This document shows, one piece after another, positions 15,816 through 24,435 of a stretch of 51,887 nucleotides of DNA. Position 1 is the stretch's first letter. Each line of letters starts with the position of its first letter. Origin of the DNA: Xanthobacteraceae bacterium (lineage in GTDB: Bacteria; Pseudomonadota; Alphaproteobacteria; Rhizobiales; Xanthobacteraceae); assembly GCA_019746135.1 (NCBI GenBank), contig JAIESI010000123.1:1-51887 (forward strand), read 5' to 3'. The position numbers were made by a program, and so were the translations under genes. The notes beneath the pieces are model-generated. The model made no database searches and had not been told where the DNA came from. It was given only the letters and a program-made list of their open reading frames with translations.

Positions 15816-16655
15816 TTACCGCCGCGATCCGACGGTCGCGGTCAGGGTCGGCCGCGTCGCGGTCTCGTGGATCGCGCCGGCGAGCAGCTTGGCGATGCAG
15901 CCGTAGCTCCAGTCGTTCAGGTGCAGCTCGTCGGACGACAGGAACGTGCTGAACGGCAGGCCTTCGGTGAGCTGCCAATAGCGCATCACCGCGAAACGCT
16001 GGAACAGGTTGATGCTCTTTTCCTTCGCCGTCAGCGCGATGAGGTGCACCATGCCTTCGACATCGTGCCTGGCGAAAACCTTCGGCGCGTATTGCGGGTT
16101 CATCAGCACCACGTCGACGCCGCGCTCGCGCAGCAGCGCCAGGCCCTGGTTGAGCGGCGCGGGCGCGTCCAACAGCGGGCGATCGCGCAGCACCGAATTG
16201 CTGCCGACCTGCCAGATCACCAGATCGGGATTTTCGGCGAACACGTCGCGCTCGAAGCGCGCCAGCATGTCGCGCGACTCCTCGCCGTTCACGCCGCGAT
16301 TGACGACGGTGATCGAAACGCGCGGCATCAGCTCCTTGAGCTCGACCTCAAGCCGCGCCGGATAGGTCAGCGCGGGCGAGCTTGCGCCGGCGCCCGCGGT
16401 CGAGGACGAGCCGATGGCGACGATCTTGACCGGCTGGCCCGCGGCGACCTTCTGCGACACGCGCTTGAAGCCGTAATCGAGACGGGTGAGCTCGGACGGC
16501 GCGGTGCATTCGACCTTGGGCGCTGCGCTCGTCGCGGCTGCCGCATTATTGGAGGCCGCATCCTCCGCCTGCGCGGAGGCAAGTGTCAGCGCTGCCGCGG
16601 TGGCGGCGACGGCCAGCGCTGTCGCGCCTTGAAAAAGCGAAGATCGTCTCCTCAT
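15816..16655 (-). CDS. SGNH/GDSL-family esterase or acetyl-hydrolase, secreted
   Basis: 279 residues with a signal peptide (cleavage near ASAQAE). SGNH blocks are visible: block I VAIGSSSTAG with the nucleophilic serine, block II NRGVNGEESRD, block III WQVGSNS, and block V DELHLND with the catalytic Asp and His. Such enzymes remove or transfer acyl groups on sugars. Its ATG overlaps the stop of the upstream SGNH gene by four bases (ATGA), so translation is coupled. Together with the OpgC-like acyltransferase it probably modifies a periplasmic or surface glycan; the substrate is inferred only from context. Confidence 0.88.
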   Translation of the reverse strand: MRRRSSLFQGATALAVAATAAALTLASAQAEDAASNNAAAATSAAPKVECTAPSELTRLDYGFKRVSQKVAAGQPVKIVAIGSSSTAGAGASSPALTYPARLEVELKELMPRVSITVVNRGVNGEESRDMLARFERDVFAENPDLVIWQVGSNSVLRDRPLLDAPAPLNQGLALLRERGVDVVLMNPQYAPKVFARHDVEGMVHLIALTAKEKSINLFQRFAVMRYWQLTEGLPFSTFLSSDELHLNDWSYGCIAKLLAGAIHETATRPTLTATVGSRR

Positions 16656-17458
16656 CGCGGCGCGTGTCCCCCGAAAGGCTCAAGATGCGCCGCTTCGATG
16701 ATCGAAGACGCCAGCGTCCGTCCAATGCAGTCGTGCACGGCTCGCGCCGTCTTCATGTCCTTGGTGGCCGCGTAAAGGTCGAACTGCCCCGCGTCGTACC
16801 AGTGCCGCATGATCGCCAGGCGGTCATACACCGGAACCTCGCGCTCGCGCGCGACCCAGCGGATCGCCTCGGCATAAGTGCCGACCGCAACCACCGATTC
16901 CGTGCGTGGGCTGAATTGCATGTTCATCAAGACGACGTCGACGTCAGCACCCTGCAACTTTTCTACACCGTCGGAGACGGCGGCGCGAAACTCTTCCGGG
17001 TCGGTTCCGCGCACGGCCTCATAGGTTCCAGTTTGCCATATCACCAAATTCGGCTTGTCGTCGACCAGCAATTTGTCAATGGCATCAGACATTTCCTCCG
17101 CAGACTGGCGGCTTCGCAGCTCGGTCTGCACCGTCACCTTGATGCCCGGCAGACGGCGGCTGAGTGCGGCTTCTAGCCGCGCGGGATAGGCAAACTCGGC
17201 ACCGTCCCGGCCCGGCAGCGTGGAAGACGCGCCGCCGAGGACGGCGATTTTCAGGGCCTTGTCCTTGCTGGCCGCCGCGCCGACGCGCTCGAGCTTGCTG
17301 TCGCCGAACAGCAGGTAGCCCGGCACGGCGCACGGGTCGGCCGGCTGGGCCCGCGCTGCTGCAGCGCACAAAACGATCGCACATGCTGCGGCCGCACGCC
17401 ACATGGATCGCCCCTTGGATCGTCCCTTGGATCGTCCCTTGGCGGCCCACATCGTCAT
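16652..17458 (-). CDS. second SGNH-like hydrolase, secreted, diverged active site
   Basis: 268 residues starting at the ATG at 17458, which overlaps the OpgC-like stop by four bases and has GGGGGCGAGG upstream. A basic N-terminus with a short KGRS repeat (12-base DNA repeats) precedes a signal peptide (IVLCAAAARA). Homologous to the next gene: VLGGASSTLPG replaces the usual GxSxT block, YPARLEAALSRRLPG, IWQTGTYEAV for block III and VHDCIGRTLASSI near the end. The block V DxxH is not as clear as in the neighbouring copy (CIG region has H in VHDC), so it may be a non-catalytic partner or use a different arrangement. Middle gene of a tightly overlapping operon. Confidence 0.82.
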   Translation of the reverse strand: MTMWAAKGRSKGRSKGRSMWRAAAACAIVLCAAAARAQPADPCAVPGYLLFGDSKLERVGAAASKDKALKIAVLGGASSTLPGRDGAEFAYPARLEAALSRRLPGIKVTVQTELRSRQSAEEMSDAIDKLLVDDKPNLVIWQTGTYEAVRGTDPEEFRAAVSDGVEKLQGADVDVVLMNMQFSPRTESVVAVGTYAEAIRWVAREREVPVYDRLAIMRHWYDAGQFDLYAATKDMKTARAVHDCIGRTLASSIIEAAHLEPFGGHAPR

Positions 17459-18798
17459 GCCTCGCCCCCGGCAAGGTCGGCATCGGGCGGCCGCTTGGGC
17501 GCGGAACCGCCCCGTCCTTCGACTTTCTTGTACCACGAGATCAGCGCCGCGGTGCCTACCATGATCAGGATGCCGGCCATGCTGATCGCGATCTGCATCA
17601 GGGTGCCGCCGAAGAATTCGACCATGATGAAATGGGCGGCAAACGCCAGGAACACGCCGAGGCAGAAAATCTCGAGCGAATGCTGACCGCACAAGATCGC
17701 AGGCTTCAGGGCGCGCGATTGCAGCGGCGGCCAATCGCGCGGAATGAACCGCACGGTCAGCGCCGCGAGCGCCAGGAAATGCGCAAAGCGCAGCACATCG
17801 AGATTGGTCTTGTCGATCGGATACATCCACTCGCCGAGCCAGCGCGGCACGAGAAAGCTGATCTTCGGAAAATACCAGGTCATGGTGACGCCGAAGCAGA
17901 ACAGCAGGTAGCCGATCGCGAGCCACATCGTGACCGGCGAACGCAGCACCGGGGAAAGCCGCTCCGCGCCGCCGAGCGCACACCAGGCGCCGAAGATGAA
18001 CAGAAGCTGCCAGGCGAACGGATTGAAGAACCAGTGGCCGGTCGGATGCGACGGGATGTTCCAGCCGTATTCCCAGGTCAGCGCGTAGAGCACGACCGAC
18101 AGCAGCAGCGCGAGCGTCGCATTGCGGATGAGCAGCCAGAGCGCGACCGGAAACAGCAGCAGCAGCACGATATAGAGCGGCAGCACGTCCATGTTGACGG
18201 GTTTGAACTTGAGCAGCAGCGCCTGGATGATGGTGACCTCGGGCTGCTTGAGGAACTCGAGCGCGTTCATCTCCTCGGTGTAGAGCGGGTTCTCGAAACT
18301 CGAGGCGACATAGGAAATCTCGGCGATGAAGATCGCGAACAGGAACACGTGCGCGACGTAGATCTGCCAGGCGCGCTTGAGAATGCGGGCGCCGGCGATG
18401 ACGAAACCGCGCTGCACCATCGCGGCGCCATAGACGAAGGCGGCGGTGTAGCCGGAGATGAATATGAAGATCTCGGTCGCGTCGCTGAAGCCGTAATTGC
18501 GGATGGTGAACCAGGCGAGGATGTTGTTGGGGACGTGATCGAGGAAGATCAGCCACAGCGCGATGCCGCGGAACAGGTCGAGCCGCAGGTCGCGGCCGGG
18601 CTTGGCCACGGGCTTGGCCTCGGGCTTGGTCTCGGGCTTGGTCTCGGGCTTGGGCTCGGGCTTGGGCTCGGGCTTGGGCTTGGGCTTGGCGACGGGCGTC
18701 GCACGCTCGGCGCCGGCCGACACGGCCTCCGGCTCCGGGCCCGTTGAGCGCAATCCGGCCGCGGCCGCCGCGCCCTCTGTGAACGGGGTTTGCGACAT
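17455..18798 (-). CDS. OpgC-family acyltransferase-like membrane protein
   Basis: 447 residues. A Lys-Pro rich N-terminal tail (about 38-67; repeated KPEPKPETKP, built from 12-base DNA repeats) leads to LRLDLFRGIALWLIFLDHVP, the hallmark N-terminal helix of OpgC/acyltransferase-3 proteins, followed by about ten membrane helices (for example IFIFISGYTAAFVYG and LLFCFGVTMTWYFP). OpgC transfers succinyl groups to osmoregulated periplasmic glucans. The gene heads an operon with two SGNH hydrolases, each overlapping by four bases. That pairing resembles acyltransferase plus SGNH partner systems which move acyl groups across the membrane onto glycans. Specific donor and acceptor are unknown. Confidence 0.87.
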   Translation of the reverse strand: MSQTPFTEGAAAAAGLRSTGPEPEAVSAGAERATPVAKPKPKPEPKPEPKPETKPETKPEAKPVAKPGRDLRLDLFRGIALWLIFLDHVPNNILAWFTIRNYGFSDATEIFIFISGYTAAFVYGAAMVQRGFVIAGARILKRAWQIYVAHVFLFAIFIAEISYVASSFENPLYTEEMNALEFLKQPEVTIIQALLLKFKPVNMDVLPLYIVLLLLFPVALWLLIRNATLALLLSVVLYALTWEYGWNIPSHPTGHWFFNPFAWQLLFIFGAWCALGGAERLSPVLRSPVTMWLAIGYLLFCFGVTMTWYFPKISFLVPRWLGEWMYPIDKTNLDVLRFAHFLALAALTVRFIPRDWPPLQSRALKPAILCGQHSLEIFCLGVFLAFAAHFIMVEFFGGTLMQIAISMAGILIMVGTAALISWYKKVEGRGGSAPKRPPDADLAGGEA

Positions 18799-18917
18799 GG
18801 TGCCGGATCAAGGTACAGCAATTGTTGGTTTTGTTATGGAGTTTTCCAGCGTTGAATTGCCGCTGCACGCGCTATTAGAATCGAACCGAGCAGGGGCACT
18901 CTCAGGACTGCCGAGCA

Positions 18918-19310
18918 ATGTACCGCGCCACCACCCACAACATCGAAGTCCAGGTCACGCCGCGCTTTCTGTCGGAGCGCTCCTCGCCCGAGAACGGCTA
19001 TTACTTCTGGGCCTACACGATCGAGATCACCAACCGCGGCACCGCGACGGTGCAGCTCAAGACCCGCCACTGGAAGATCACCGACGCCAACGGCCGGCTG
19101 CAGGAGGTCAAGGGCGCGGGCGTGGTCGGCGAGACGCCGACCTTGGAGCCGGGCAAGTCGTTCGAATATACGAGCGGCGTGCCGCTGCCGACGCCGTCGG
19201 GTTTCATGACCGGAACCTACGGGATGGTGTCGGAATCCGGCGAGGGCTTCGACGTGCAGATCCCGGCCTTCTCGCTCGATGCCGGACAGGCCAAGCGCAC
19301 GCTGAATTAG
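18918..19310 (+). CDS. apaG: ApaG domain protein
   Basis: 130 residues, the usual ApaG length. The immunoglobulin-like fold is recognised by YFWAYTIEITNRG, VQLKTRHWKITDANG, the loop VVGETPTLEPGKSFEYTSG and FMTGTYGM. ApaG is linked to magnesium/cobalt tolerance in enterobacteria; the biochemical role is unsettled. Divergent from the OpgC-like gene with about 120 bases between. Confidence 0.95.
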   Translation: MYRATTHNIEVQVTPRFLSERSSPENGYYFWAYTIEITNRGTATVQLKTRHWKITDANGRLQEVKGAGVVGETPTLEPGKSFEYTSGVPLPTPSGFMTGTYGMVSESGEGFDVQIPAFSLDAGQAKRTLN

Positions 19311-19407
19311 AGCGGATTTCGTTGAACTGAGAGGGTGTGACTCACGGGAGCTGACCGCTGTCTTCGTGAGACTGGATCGCCCGCCGGAGCCTGTCATCGG
19401 GATACGC

Positions 19408-20187
19408 TCAGCGGGCGGACGCGCGTTCGGCCGGCTTGTCACTCGGCTTGGGCAGACACGCGGCGAAGCGCGAAAGCGCCTGCTGCGGCAGGATCGCGAT
19501 CACCGCGCCGGCGGCCGAAAACTCCTGCAACGCCTCGACCCGCGGCTCCGGCATCGCGACACAACCCGCGGTGCCGGTCGTGGGCGTGTGCCAGACATGG
19601 ATGAAGATGCAGGAGCCGGCCTGCGACCGGCCGTCGGTCGGGTAGTCCACCACGAGGCCGCGGCGGTACATCGGCAGCATCCGGCTCATGTTCTCGACGC
19701 GGACATCGGGACCCGCGACCGTGCGCGACACGATGCGGTTGTAGTGCGGCGACGACGGCTCGTAGACGCAGACGGTGTCGTCGGTCACCCGGATATGGCC
19801 GGGCCGCGGCGACGGCACGGTGCCGAAGCTCCGGCCGATCCGGTAGAAGCCCGCGGGCGCGCGCTTGTCGCCCTCGATCTTGATCGGCTCGCGGGCGCGC
19901 GCAAAGCGGCGGAAGAACTGCGACCAGCCGATGCCGCCGCGGCCGAGCACCACCGGCTCGGCGGCGCCAAGGGCCCGCCACGGCTCCGCGGCCGAGTCGC
20001 GCTCGTAAAGCTGCATCTCGGCGGCGGGCTCGTTGAAGGACTTTGCCGTCACCAGCACGAGGCGGCGGGCGTCGGCGAGCGGTGCCGGACAGGACTGAGA
20101 CCGCGGCTGCGCGCCGGCAAGGGACGAGAGGAGCGGCACCGCGACGGCGGCGAGCATGGCAGCCGTGCGGTGCGCTGAAGGCCTCAT
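19408..20187 (-). CDS. L,D-transpeptidase (YkuD-like) family protein
   Basis: 259 residues from the ATG at 20187, which overlaps the hslO stop by four bases. A signal peptide (VAVPLLSSLAGAQ) is followed by a YkuD-type domain: KRAPAGFYRIGRSFG in the middle and the catalytic segment FIHVWHTPTTGTAGCVAM, giving the conserved His and the nucleophilic Cys of HxxxxxxxxxGCxxM. The family cross-links peptidoglycan 3-3 or attaches proteins; members with this spacing can also be murein endopeptidases or inactive. Two further cysteines near the start of the mature protein. Translational coupling to hslO is unusual. Confidence 0.88.
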   Translation of the reverse strand: MRPSAHRTAAMLAAVAVPLLSSLAGAQPRSQSCPAPLADARRLVLVTAKSFNEPAAEMQLYERDSAAEPWRALGAAEPVVLGRGGIGWSQFFRRFARAREPIKIEGDKRAPAGFYRIGRSFGTVPSPRPGHIRVTDDTVCVYEPSSPHYNRIVSRTVAGPDVRVENMSRMLPMYRRGLVVDYPTDGRSQAGSCIFIHVWHTPTTGTAGCVAMPEPRVEALQEFSAAGAVIAILPQQALSRFAACLPKPSDKPAERASAR

Positions 20188-21215
20188 GGAGCGGGGTGCG
20201 ATCGGTTCGCTCCGCCGTCCGAAGCGGCGGCGCCGACATCCTCGGGGGTGAACTTGTAGTTGGCGCTGCAGAACTCGCAGGTCACCGAGATTTCGCCGTT
20301 CTCCACCATGTGGTCGCGGTCGTCCTGCGAGAAGCTTTGCAGCATCGCCTTCACGTTGTCGGTCGAGCACGAGCATTGTGCCACGACCGGCACGCTGTTG
20401 AACACGCGCACCCCGCGCTCGTGGAACAGGCGGTAGACCAGCCGCTCGCTGGACAGCGCCGGGTCGATCAGCTCGACGTCCTCGACGGTCGCCACCAGAG
20501 ACTGGCCTTCGACCCAGGCATCGTCCTCCGGCAGGCGATGCGGCTGCGTGCCCTCGGGAGCGTCACCGGGATGAAGGTCGGCGGCGCGGGCACGCTCGGG
20601 CGCCTTCGGCAGGAACTGCAACAGCAAGCCGCCGGCCCGCCAGCGGTGGCCTGCGCCGGGCGACATCTCCTCGGCGACCGCGAGCCGCACGCGGGTCGGG
20701 ATCTGTTCCGAGCTCTTGAAATATTCGTGGGCGGCGTCTTCCAGCGTGCCGCCGTTGAGCGCGACGAGGCCCTGGTAGCGGTTCATGTCGGCGCCCTGGT
20801 CGATGGTCATGGCGAGGTGCCCCTGCCCCAGGAGATCAGCATCGCCGGTCTTGCCGCTCTCGATCAGGCCCGCCACCCGCGTCTTGTCGAAGCGCGCGCA
20901 GGCGCGGATCCGGCCGGGGCTCCTGAAGTCGACCACCAGCATCCGCACCGGACCGTCGGTCTGGGTCTGCAGGATGAAGCGGCCGTCGAACTTCAGCGCC
21001 GTGCCGAGCATGACGGTAAGCGCAATGGCTTCGCCCAAGAGCTTCGCCACCGGCAGCGGGTAGCTGTGGCTGGACAGGATGGCGTCGACCGCGGAGCCGA
21101 GTCGCACCACGCGGCCGCGCAGGTCGAGCGCGCCGATCTCGAACGGCAGGACAGTGTCATCGGTGGCCGTCGCCGAAGGGGCGCGCACCGGGATATCGAT
21201 GTGAGGCTGGGTCAT
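20184..21215 (-). CDS. hslO: Hsp33 redox-activated chaperone
   Basis: 343 residues from the ATG (MTQPHIDIP). Hsp33 is a cytosolic holdase turned on by oxidation plus unfolding. The zinc centre is plain: CSCS (CxC) followed about 30 residues later by CEFC (CxxC). Upstream landmarks are AVDAILSSHSYPLPVAKLLGEA, the DFRSPGRIRACARFD strand and VALNGGTLEDAAHEYF. The sequence between HRWRAGGLLLQFLP and the C-domain is a longer loop than in E. coli. An upstream in-frame TTG exists but adds no recognisable sequence. Downstream of argF by about 80 bases. Confidence 0.95.
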   Translation of the reverse strand: MTQPHIDIPVRAPSATATDDTVLPFEIGALDLRGRVVRLGSAVDAILSSHSYPLPVAKLLGEAIALTVMLGTALKFDGRFILQTQTDGPVRMLVVDFRSPGRIRACARFDKTRVAGLIESGKTGDADLLGQGHLAMTIDQGADMNRYQGLVALNGGTLEDAAHEYFKSSEQIPTRVRLAVAEEMSPGAGHRWRAGGLLLQFLPKAPERARAADLHPGDAPEGTQPHRLPEDDAWVEGQSLVATVEDVELIDPALSSERLVYRLFHERGVRVFNSVPVVAQCSCSTDNVKAMLQSFSQDDRDHMVENGEISVTCEFCSANYKFTPEDVGAAASDGGANRSHPAP

Positions 21216-21294
21216 TGCCCCCGATATGTAATGTGTCGGCGGCCGAAAGACGACCCCGGCGCCGTTCACGTTTCGCAACGCAGATAAGACGCAG

Positions 21295-22209
21295 CTACTG
21301 ACCCTGCAGGCACCAGGCCAGGATGCCCTTCTGGGCGTGCAGGCGGTTCTCGGCCTCGTCGAACACCACCGATTGCGGCCCGTCCATCACCTCCTCGGTG
21401 ACCTCCTCGCTGCGGTGCGCCGGCAGGCAATGCATGAACAGTGCGTCCGGCCTGGCCTTGGCCATCAGCCGGGCGTTGACCTGATAGCGCTTGAGCAGGT
21501 TGTGGCGGAGCTTGCCGTTCTTGTCGCCCATCGACACCCAGGTGTCGGTGACGACGCAGTCGGAGCCTTTGACCGCCTCCTCGGGATCGGTGCCGATGCG
21601 GATCGCCGCCTTGGACTGCTTGACCCAGTCGAGCAGCCATTTCTTGGGTTTCAGCTCCGGCGGGGTCGCCACCCGAAGCTGAAACTCGAAGCGATCGGCG
21701 GCATGCATCCACGACGCCAGCACGTTGTTGCCGTCGCCGGTCCAGGCCACGGTGCGGCCCTTGATCGAGCCGCGGTGCTCCTCGAAGGTCATCACGTCGG
21801 CCATCACCTGGCAGGGATGCGAGCGGCGGGTGAGCCCGTTGATCACCGGGATCGAGGCGTGCTCGGCGAGCTCCTGCACCAGCGCGTGGTCGAGGGTGCG
21901 GATGACGATGCCGTCGACATAGCGCGACAGCACGCGGGCCGTGTCGGCGATGGTCTCGCCGCGGCCGAGCTGCATCTCGGCGCCGGTGAGCGTGATCGAC
22001 TCGCCGCCAAGCTGGCGGATGCCGACGTCGAACGACACCCGCGTCCGCGTCGACGGCTTGTCGAAGATCATCGCAATGGTCTTGCCGGCGAGCGGCTTCG
22101 CCGCCCCAGGCGCCCCGCCGCCCTTGATGGCGCGGCTGTTCTCGATGATCCCGCGCAGCTCGGCGCGCGGGACATCGGTCAGGTCGAGGAAATGGCGGAC
22201 GGCCTTCAC
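21295..22209 (-). CDS. argF: ornithine carbamoyltransferase
   Basis: 304 residues starting at GTG (22209), which overlaps the argD stop as GTGA, with GGAG 7 bases upstream inside argD. Catalyses carbamoyl phosphate plus ornithine to citrulline. Motifs: the carbamoyl-phosphate loop [32 protein letters not shown] with the HPCQ signature, [23 protein letters not shown], and the late [12 protein letters not shown]. The full set of catalytic residues is present. Second gene of the argDF operon. Confidence 0.97.
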   Translation of the reverse strand: MKAVRHFLDLTDVPRAELRGIIENSRAIKGGGAPGAAKPLAGKTIAMIFDKPSTRTRVSFDVGIRQLGGESITLTGAEMQLGRGETIADTARVLSRYVDGIVIRTLDHALVQELAEHASIPVINGLTRRSHPCQVMADVMTFEEHRGSIKGRTVAWTGDGNNVLASWMHAADRFEFQLRVATPPELKPKKWLLDWVKQSKAAIRIGTDPEEAVKGSDCVVTDTWVSMGDKNGKLRHNLLKRYQVNARLMAKARPDALFMHCLPAHRSEEVTEEVMDGPQSVVFDEAENRLHAQKGILAWCLQGQ

Positions 22210-23417
22210 CCGGCCGCTCCCTGCTTGAGCGCGCCCGGCTGCGCCCGCTCGACGGCGACGCAAGCGCGGTCGAGCCGGGCGATGGCTTCGCCGACCTCGG
22301 CCTCGGTGACGATCAGCGGCGGCACGAGCCGCATGACGTTGTCGCCGGCCAGCACCGACAAAAGCTTCTCGGCGCGGCAGGCATCGGCGAGGTCGCCGTT
22401 CGGAACCACGCTTTTCAGCCCGATCAGCAGGCCCTCACCACGCACCTCGGCGATCACCGTGGGATGCCGGTCCTTGATCTCGGCGAGCCGCTGACGGAAC
22501 AGCAGTGCCATCTTGCGCACATTGTCGAGGAAGCCCGGCTTGGTCACCTCGTCGAGCACGGCGTTGCCCGCGGCCACCGCCAGCGGGTTGCCGCCGAAGG
22601 TCGAGCCGTGGGTTCCGGGCGTGATGCCTTTGCCGGCCTCGGCGGTCGACAGCACTGCGCCGATCGGGAAGCCCGCGCCGAGGCCTTTTGCCAACCCCAT
22701 CACATCGGGCGTCACGCCGAGCCGCTGATAGCCGAACATCTCGCCGAGCCGGCCGATGCCGGTCTGCACCTCGTCGAAGGCGAGCAGCAGGCCGCGCTCG
22801 TCGCAGATCTGGCGCAGCGCCCTGACGAACGACGGCTCGACGACGCGCACGCCGCCCTCGCCCTGCACCGGCTCGATCAGAATGCCGGCGGTCTCCGGCG
22901 TGATCGCGCGTTTCACCGCCTCGATGTCGCCGAGCGGCACCTGGTCGAAGCCGTCCATCACCGGACCGAAGCCGTCGAGATGCTTCTTGTTCTTGGCGGC
23001 GGCGAGCGTCGCCAGCGTCCGGCCGTGGAAGCAGCCTTCGAAGGTGATGATGCGGTAGCGCTCGGGATGGCCGTTCGCCGACTGGTACTTGCGGACGATC
23101 TTGATCACGCCCTCCATCGCCTCGGCGCCGGAATTGGCGAAGAACACCAGGTCGGCGAAGCTCAAGGCACAAAGACGGTCGGCGAGACGCTCGCCGTCCT
23201 TGACGCGGTAGAGGTTGGAGACGTGGATGACCTTCTGGGCCTGCTCGGTGATCGCCGCGACGAGATGCGGATGCGAGTGGCCGAGCGCATTCACGGCAAC
23301 GCCCGAGCCGAAATCCAGATAGCGCTGGCCGTCGGCCGTCACCAGCCAGCAGCCCTCGCCGCGCTCGAAGGCGATGTCGACGCGCGCATAGGACGGCATC
23401 ATGTGCGATTGCGACAT
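22206..23417 (-). CDS. argD: acetylornithine aminotransferase
   Basis: 403 residues, class-III PLP aminotransferase. Converts N-acetylglutamate semialdehyde to N-acetylornithine (and often succinyl-DAP in lysine synthesis). Visible: [60 protein letters not shown], the PLP lysine in [14 protein letters not shown] and [11 protein letters not shown]. Followed by argF with a four-base overlap. The leader carries a strong hairpin at 23473-23496. Divergent from gcrA. Confidence 0.96.
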   Translation of the reverse strand: MSQSHMMPSYARVDIAFERGEGCWLVTADGQRYLDFGSGVAVNALGHSHPHLVAAITEQAQKVIHVSNLYRVKDGERLADRLCALSFADLVFFANSGAEAMEGVIKIVRKYQSANGHPERYRIITFEGCFHGRTLATLAAAKNKKHLDGFGPVMDGFDQVPLGDIEAVKRAITPETAGILIEPVQGEGGVRVVEPSFVRALRQICDERGLLLAFDEVQTGIGRLGEMFGYQRLGVTPDVMGLAKGLGAGFPIGAVLSTAEAGKGITPGTHGSTFGGNPLAVAAGNAVLDEVTKPGFLDNVRKMALLFRQRLAEIKDRHPTVIAEVRGEGLLIGLKSVVPNGDLADACRAEKLLSVLAGDNVMRLVPPLIVTEAEVGEAIARLDRACVAVERAQPGALKQGAAG

Positions 23418-23472
23418 AGCGATTGCTCACCGAAGCCCCGACCGGGGCGCCCAAATCCAAGCCGAAATGAAA

Positions 23473-23496
23473 CGTGCCGCCTCTCCGGGCGGCACG
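23473..23496 (-). promoter_or_regulatory. strong hairpin in the argD leader
   Basis: CGTGCCGCC (23473-23481) and GGCGGCACG (23488-23496) form a 9-bp perfect stem with a 6-base loop, about 55 bases before the argD ATG on the minus strand, followed by TTTCATTTC. It could be a weak attenuator, an mRNA stabiliser or an operator; nothing in the sequence decides. Confidence 0.5.
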
Positions 23497-23571
23497 TGCA
23501 ACTTATCTTATTTCCGGGCCGTGTGCTGTCAACTTTGCCGGTAGCCAAATGACGGAAACCAGTCCTGCCGC

Positions 23572-23656
23572 GACTCGGACTCACTTTCCTGCGGAAAGGC
23601 AAGGGAAATTGACAAGAAAATGTGGACCTGAGTCCCGCGACTCTTGCGCGCGAGTC
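23572..23656. promoter_or_regulatory. cluster of five GANTC (CcrM) sites upstream of gcrA
   Basis: GACTC or GAGTC occurs at 23572, 23578, 23630, 23639 and 23652, five sites in 85 bases. GANTC is the recognition sequence of the cell-cycle methyltransferase CcrM, and GcrA acts with sigma-70 at methylated GANTC promoters in Caulobacter. The cluster lies in the argD-gcrA divergent region, about 160-240 bases before gcrA, so methylation state could tune gcrA or argD. Confidence 0.75.
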
Positions 23657-23811
23657 TAGCCGTATTGTAGCGTCCGTCCGTCCAATACGAGATGTCGTGG
23701 CGGACCGTTCCAGTGTCAAAGCGTGAGCGTGCCAAGGCTCCGGCCTCCAAGCCGGGCTTCGAAGAGGGATTCTGCCGGGGCGGGGCCGGCGGATACGAGG
23801 GGAAACTGCTC

Positions 23812-24315
23812 ATGTCCTGGACCGACGAGCGGGTGGAACTGCTGAAGAAGCTCTGGGCGGACGGGCTGTCGGCGAGCCAGATCGCTGGCGAGCTTGGCGG
23901 CATCACCCGCAACGCGGTGATCGGCAAGGTGCACCGGCTCGGCCTGTCCGGGCGCGCCAAGTCGCCCTCGTCCTCGGCGCCGCGGGTGCGCAAGCCGCGC
24001 TCGCACATGATGCGGGTGTCGCGCACCTCGATGCGCGGCAACACGGCGCTGGCGCTCGCCTTCGAGATGGAGCCGGAGCCCGAGCCCGAGCTGATCGAGA
24101 ACATCATCCCGATCGGCCAGCGCCGGACGCTGCTGGAGCTCAACGAGGACACCTGCCGCTGGCCGATCGGCGATCCGGCCAGCGCCGAGTTCTTCTTCTG
24201 CGGCGGCAAGCCGCTGACCGGGCTGCCCTATTGCAGCTATCACTCGCGCGTCGCCTACCAGCCGGCCACCGACCGCCGCCGCGACCGCCCGAAGCCGCCG
24301 TTTCGGCAGGGTTAA
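23812..24315 (+). CDS. gcrA: GcrA cell-cycle regulator
   Basis: 167 residues, close to Caulobacter GcrA. The N-terminus MSWTDERVELLKKLWADG, SASQIAGELGGITRNAVIGK and VHRLGLSGR is the conserved DNA-binding region. The C-terminal part contains RRTLLELNEDTCRWPIGDP and FFCGGKPL...YCSYHSR, which in GcrA contacts sigma-70. The ATG at 23812 is preceded by GAGGGG; upstream in-frame starts add unrelated sequence. GcrA is a sigma-70 cofactor guided by CcrM methylation of GANTC. Convergent with phoB across a palindromic repeat. Confidence 0.96.
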   Translation: MSWTDERVELLKKLWADGLSASQIAGELGGITRNAVIGKVHRLGLSGRAKSPSSSAPRVRKPRSHMMRVSRTSMRGNTALALAFEMEPEPEPELIENIIPIGQRRTLLELNEDTCRWPIGDPASAEFFFCGGKPLTGLPYCSYHSRVAYQPATDRRRDRPKPPFRQG

Positions 24316-24324
24316 ATCTCTTCT

Positions 24325-24428
24325 CCGTCATTCCGGGGCGCGACCGCAGGTCGCGAACCCGGAATCTATACTCCGCAGCAGTGGTTATGGATTCCGGGTT
24401 CGCGCTGACGCGCGCCCCGGAATGACGG
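24325..24428. repeat. large palindromic intergenic repeat between gcrA and phoB
   Basis: An 18-bp perfect inverted repeat (24325-24342 and 24411-24428, CCGTCATTCCGGGGCGCG and complement) encloses a second nested pair (TCGCGAACCCGGAATC near 24351 and GATTCCGGGTTCGCG near 24390). This GTCATTCCGGGGC element is a dispersed family in Bradyrhizobium-like genomes. Between convergent genes it may act as a bidirectional terminator. Confidence 0.9.
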
Positions 24429-24435
24429 CGGAGTG

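Noticed and set aside
16652..18868. A single 738-codon minus-strand frame joining the second SGNH gene and upstream DNA
   Set aside because: Only the part from 17458 encodes an SGNH protein; upstream codons are the wrong frame of the OpgC-like gene.
23609..23614. TTGACA as the -35 of the gcrA promoter
   Set aside because: No acceptable -10 is found 16-18 bases downstream, so the match is probably chance.
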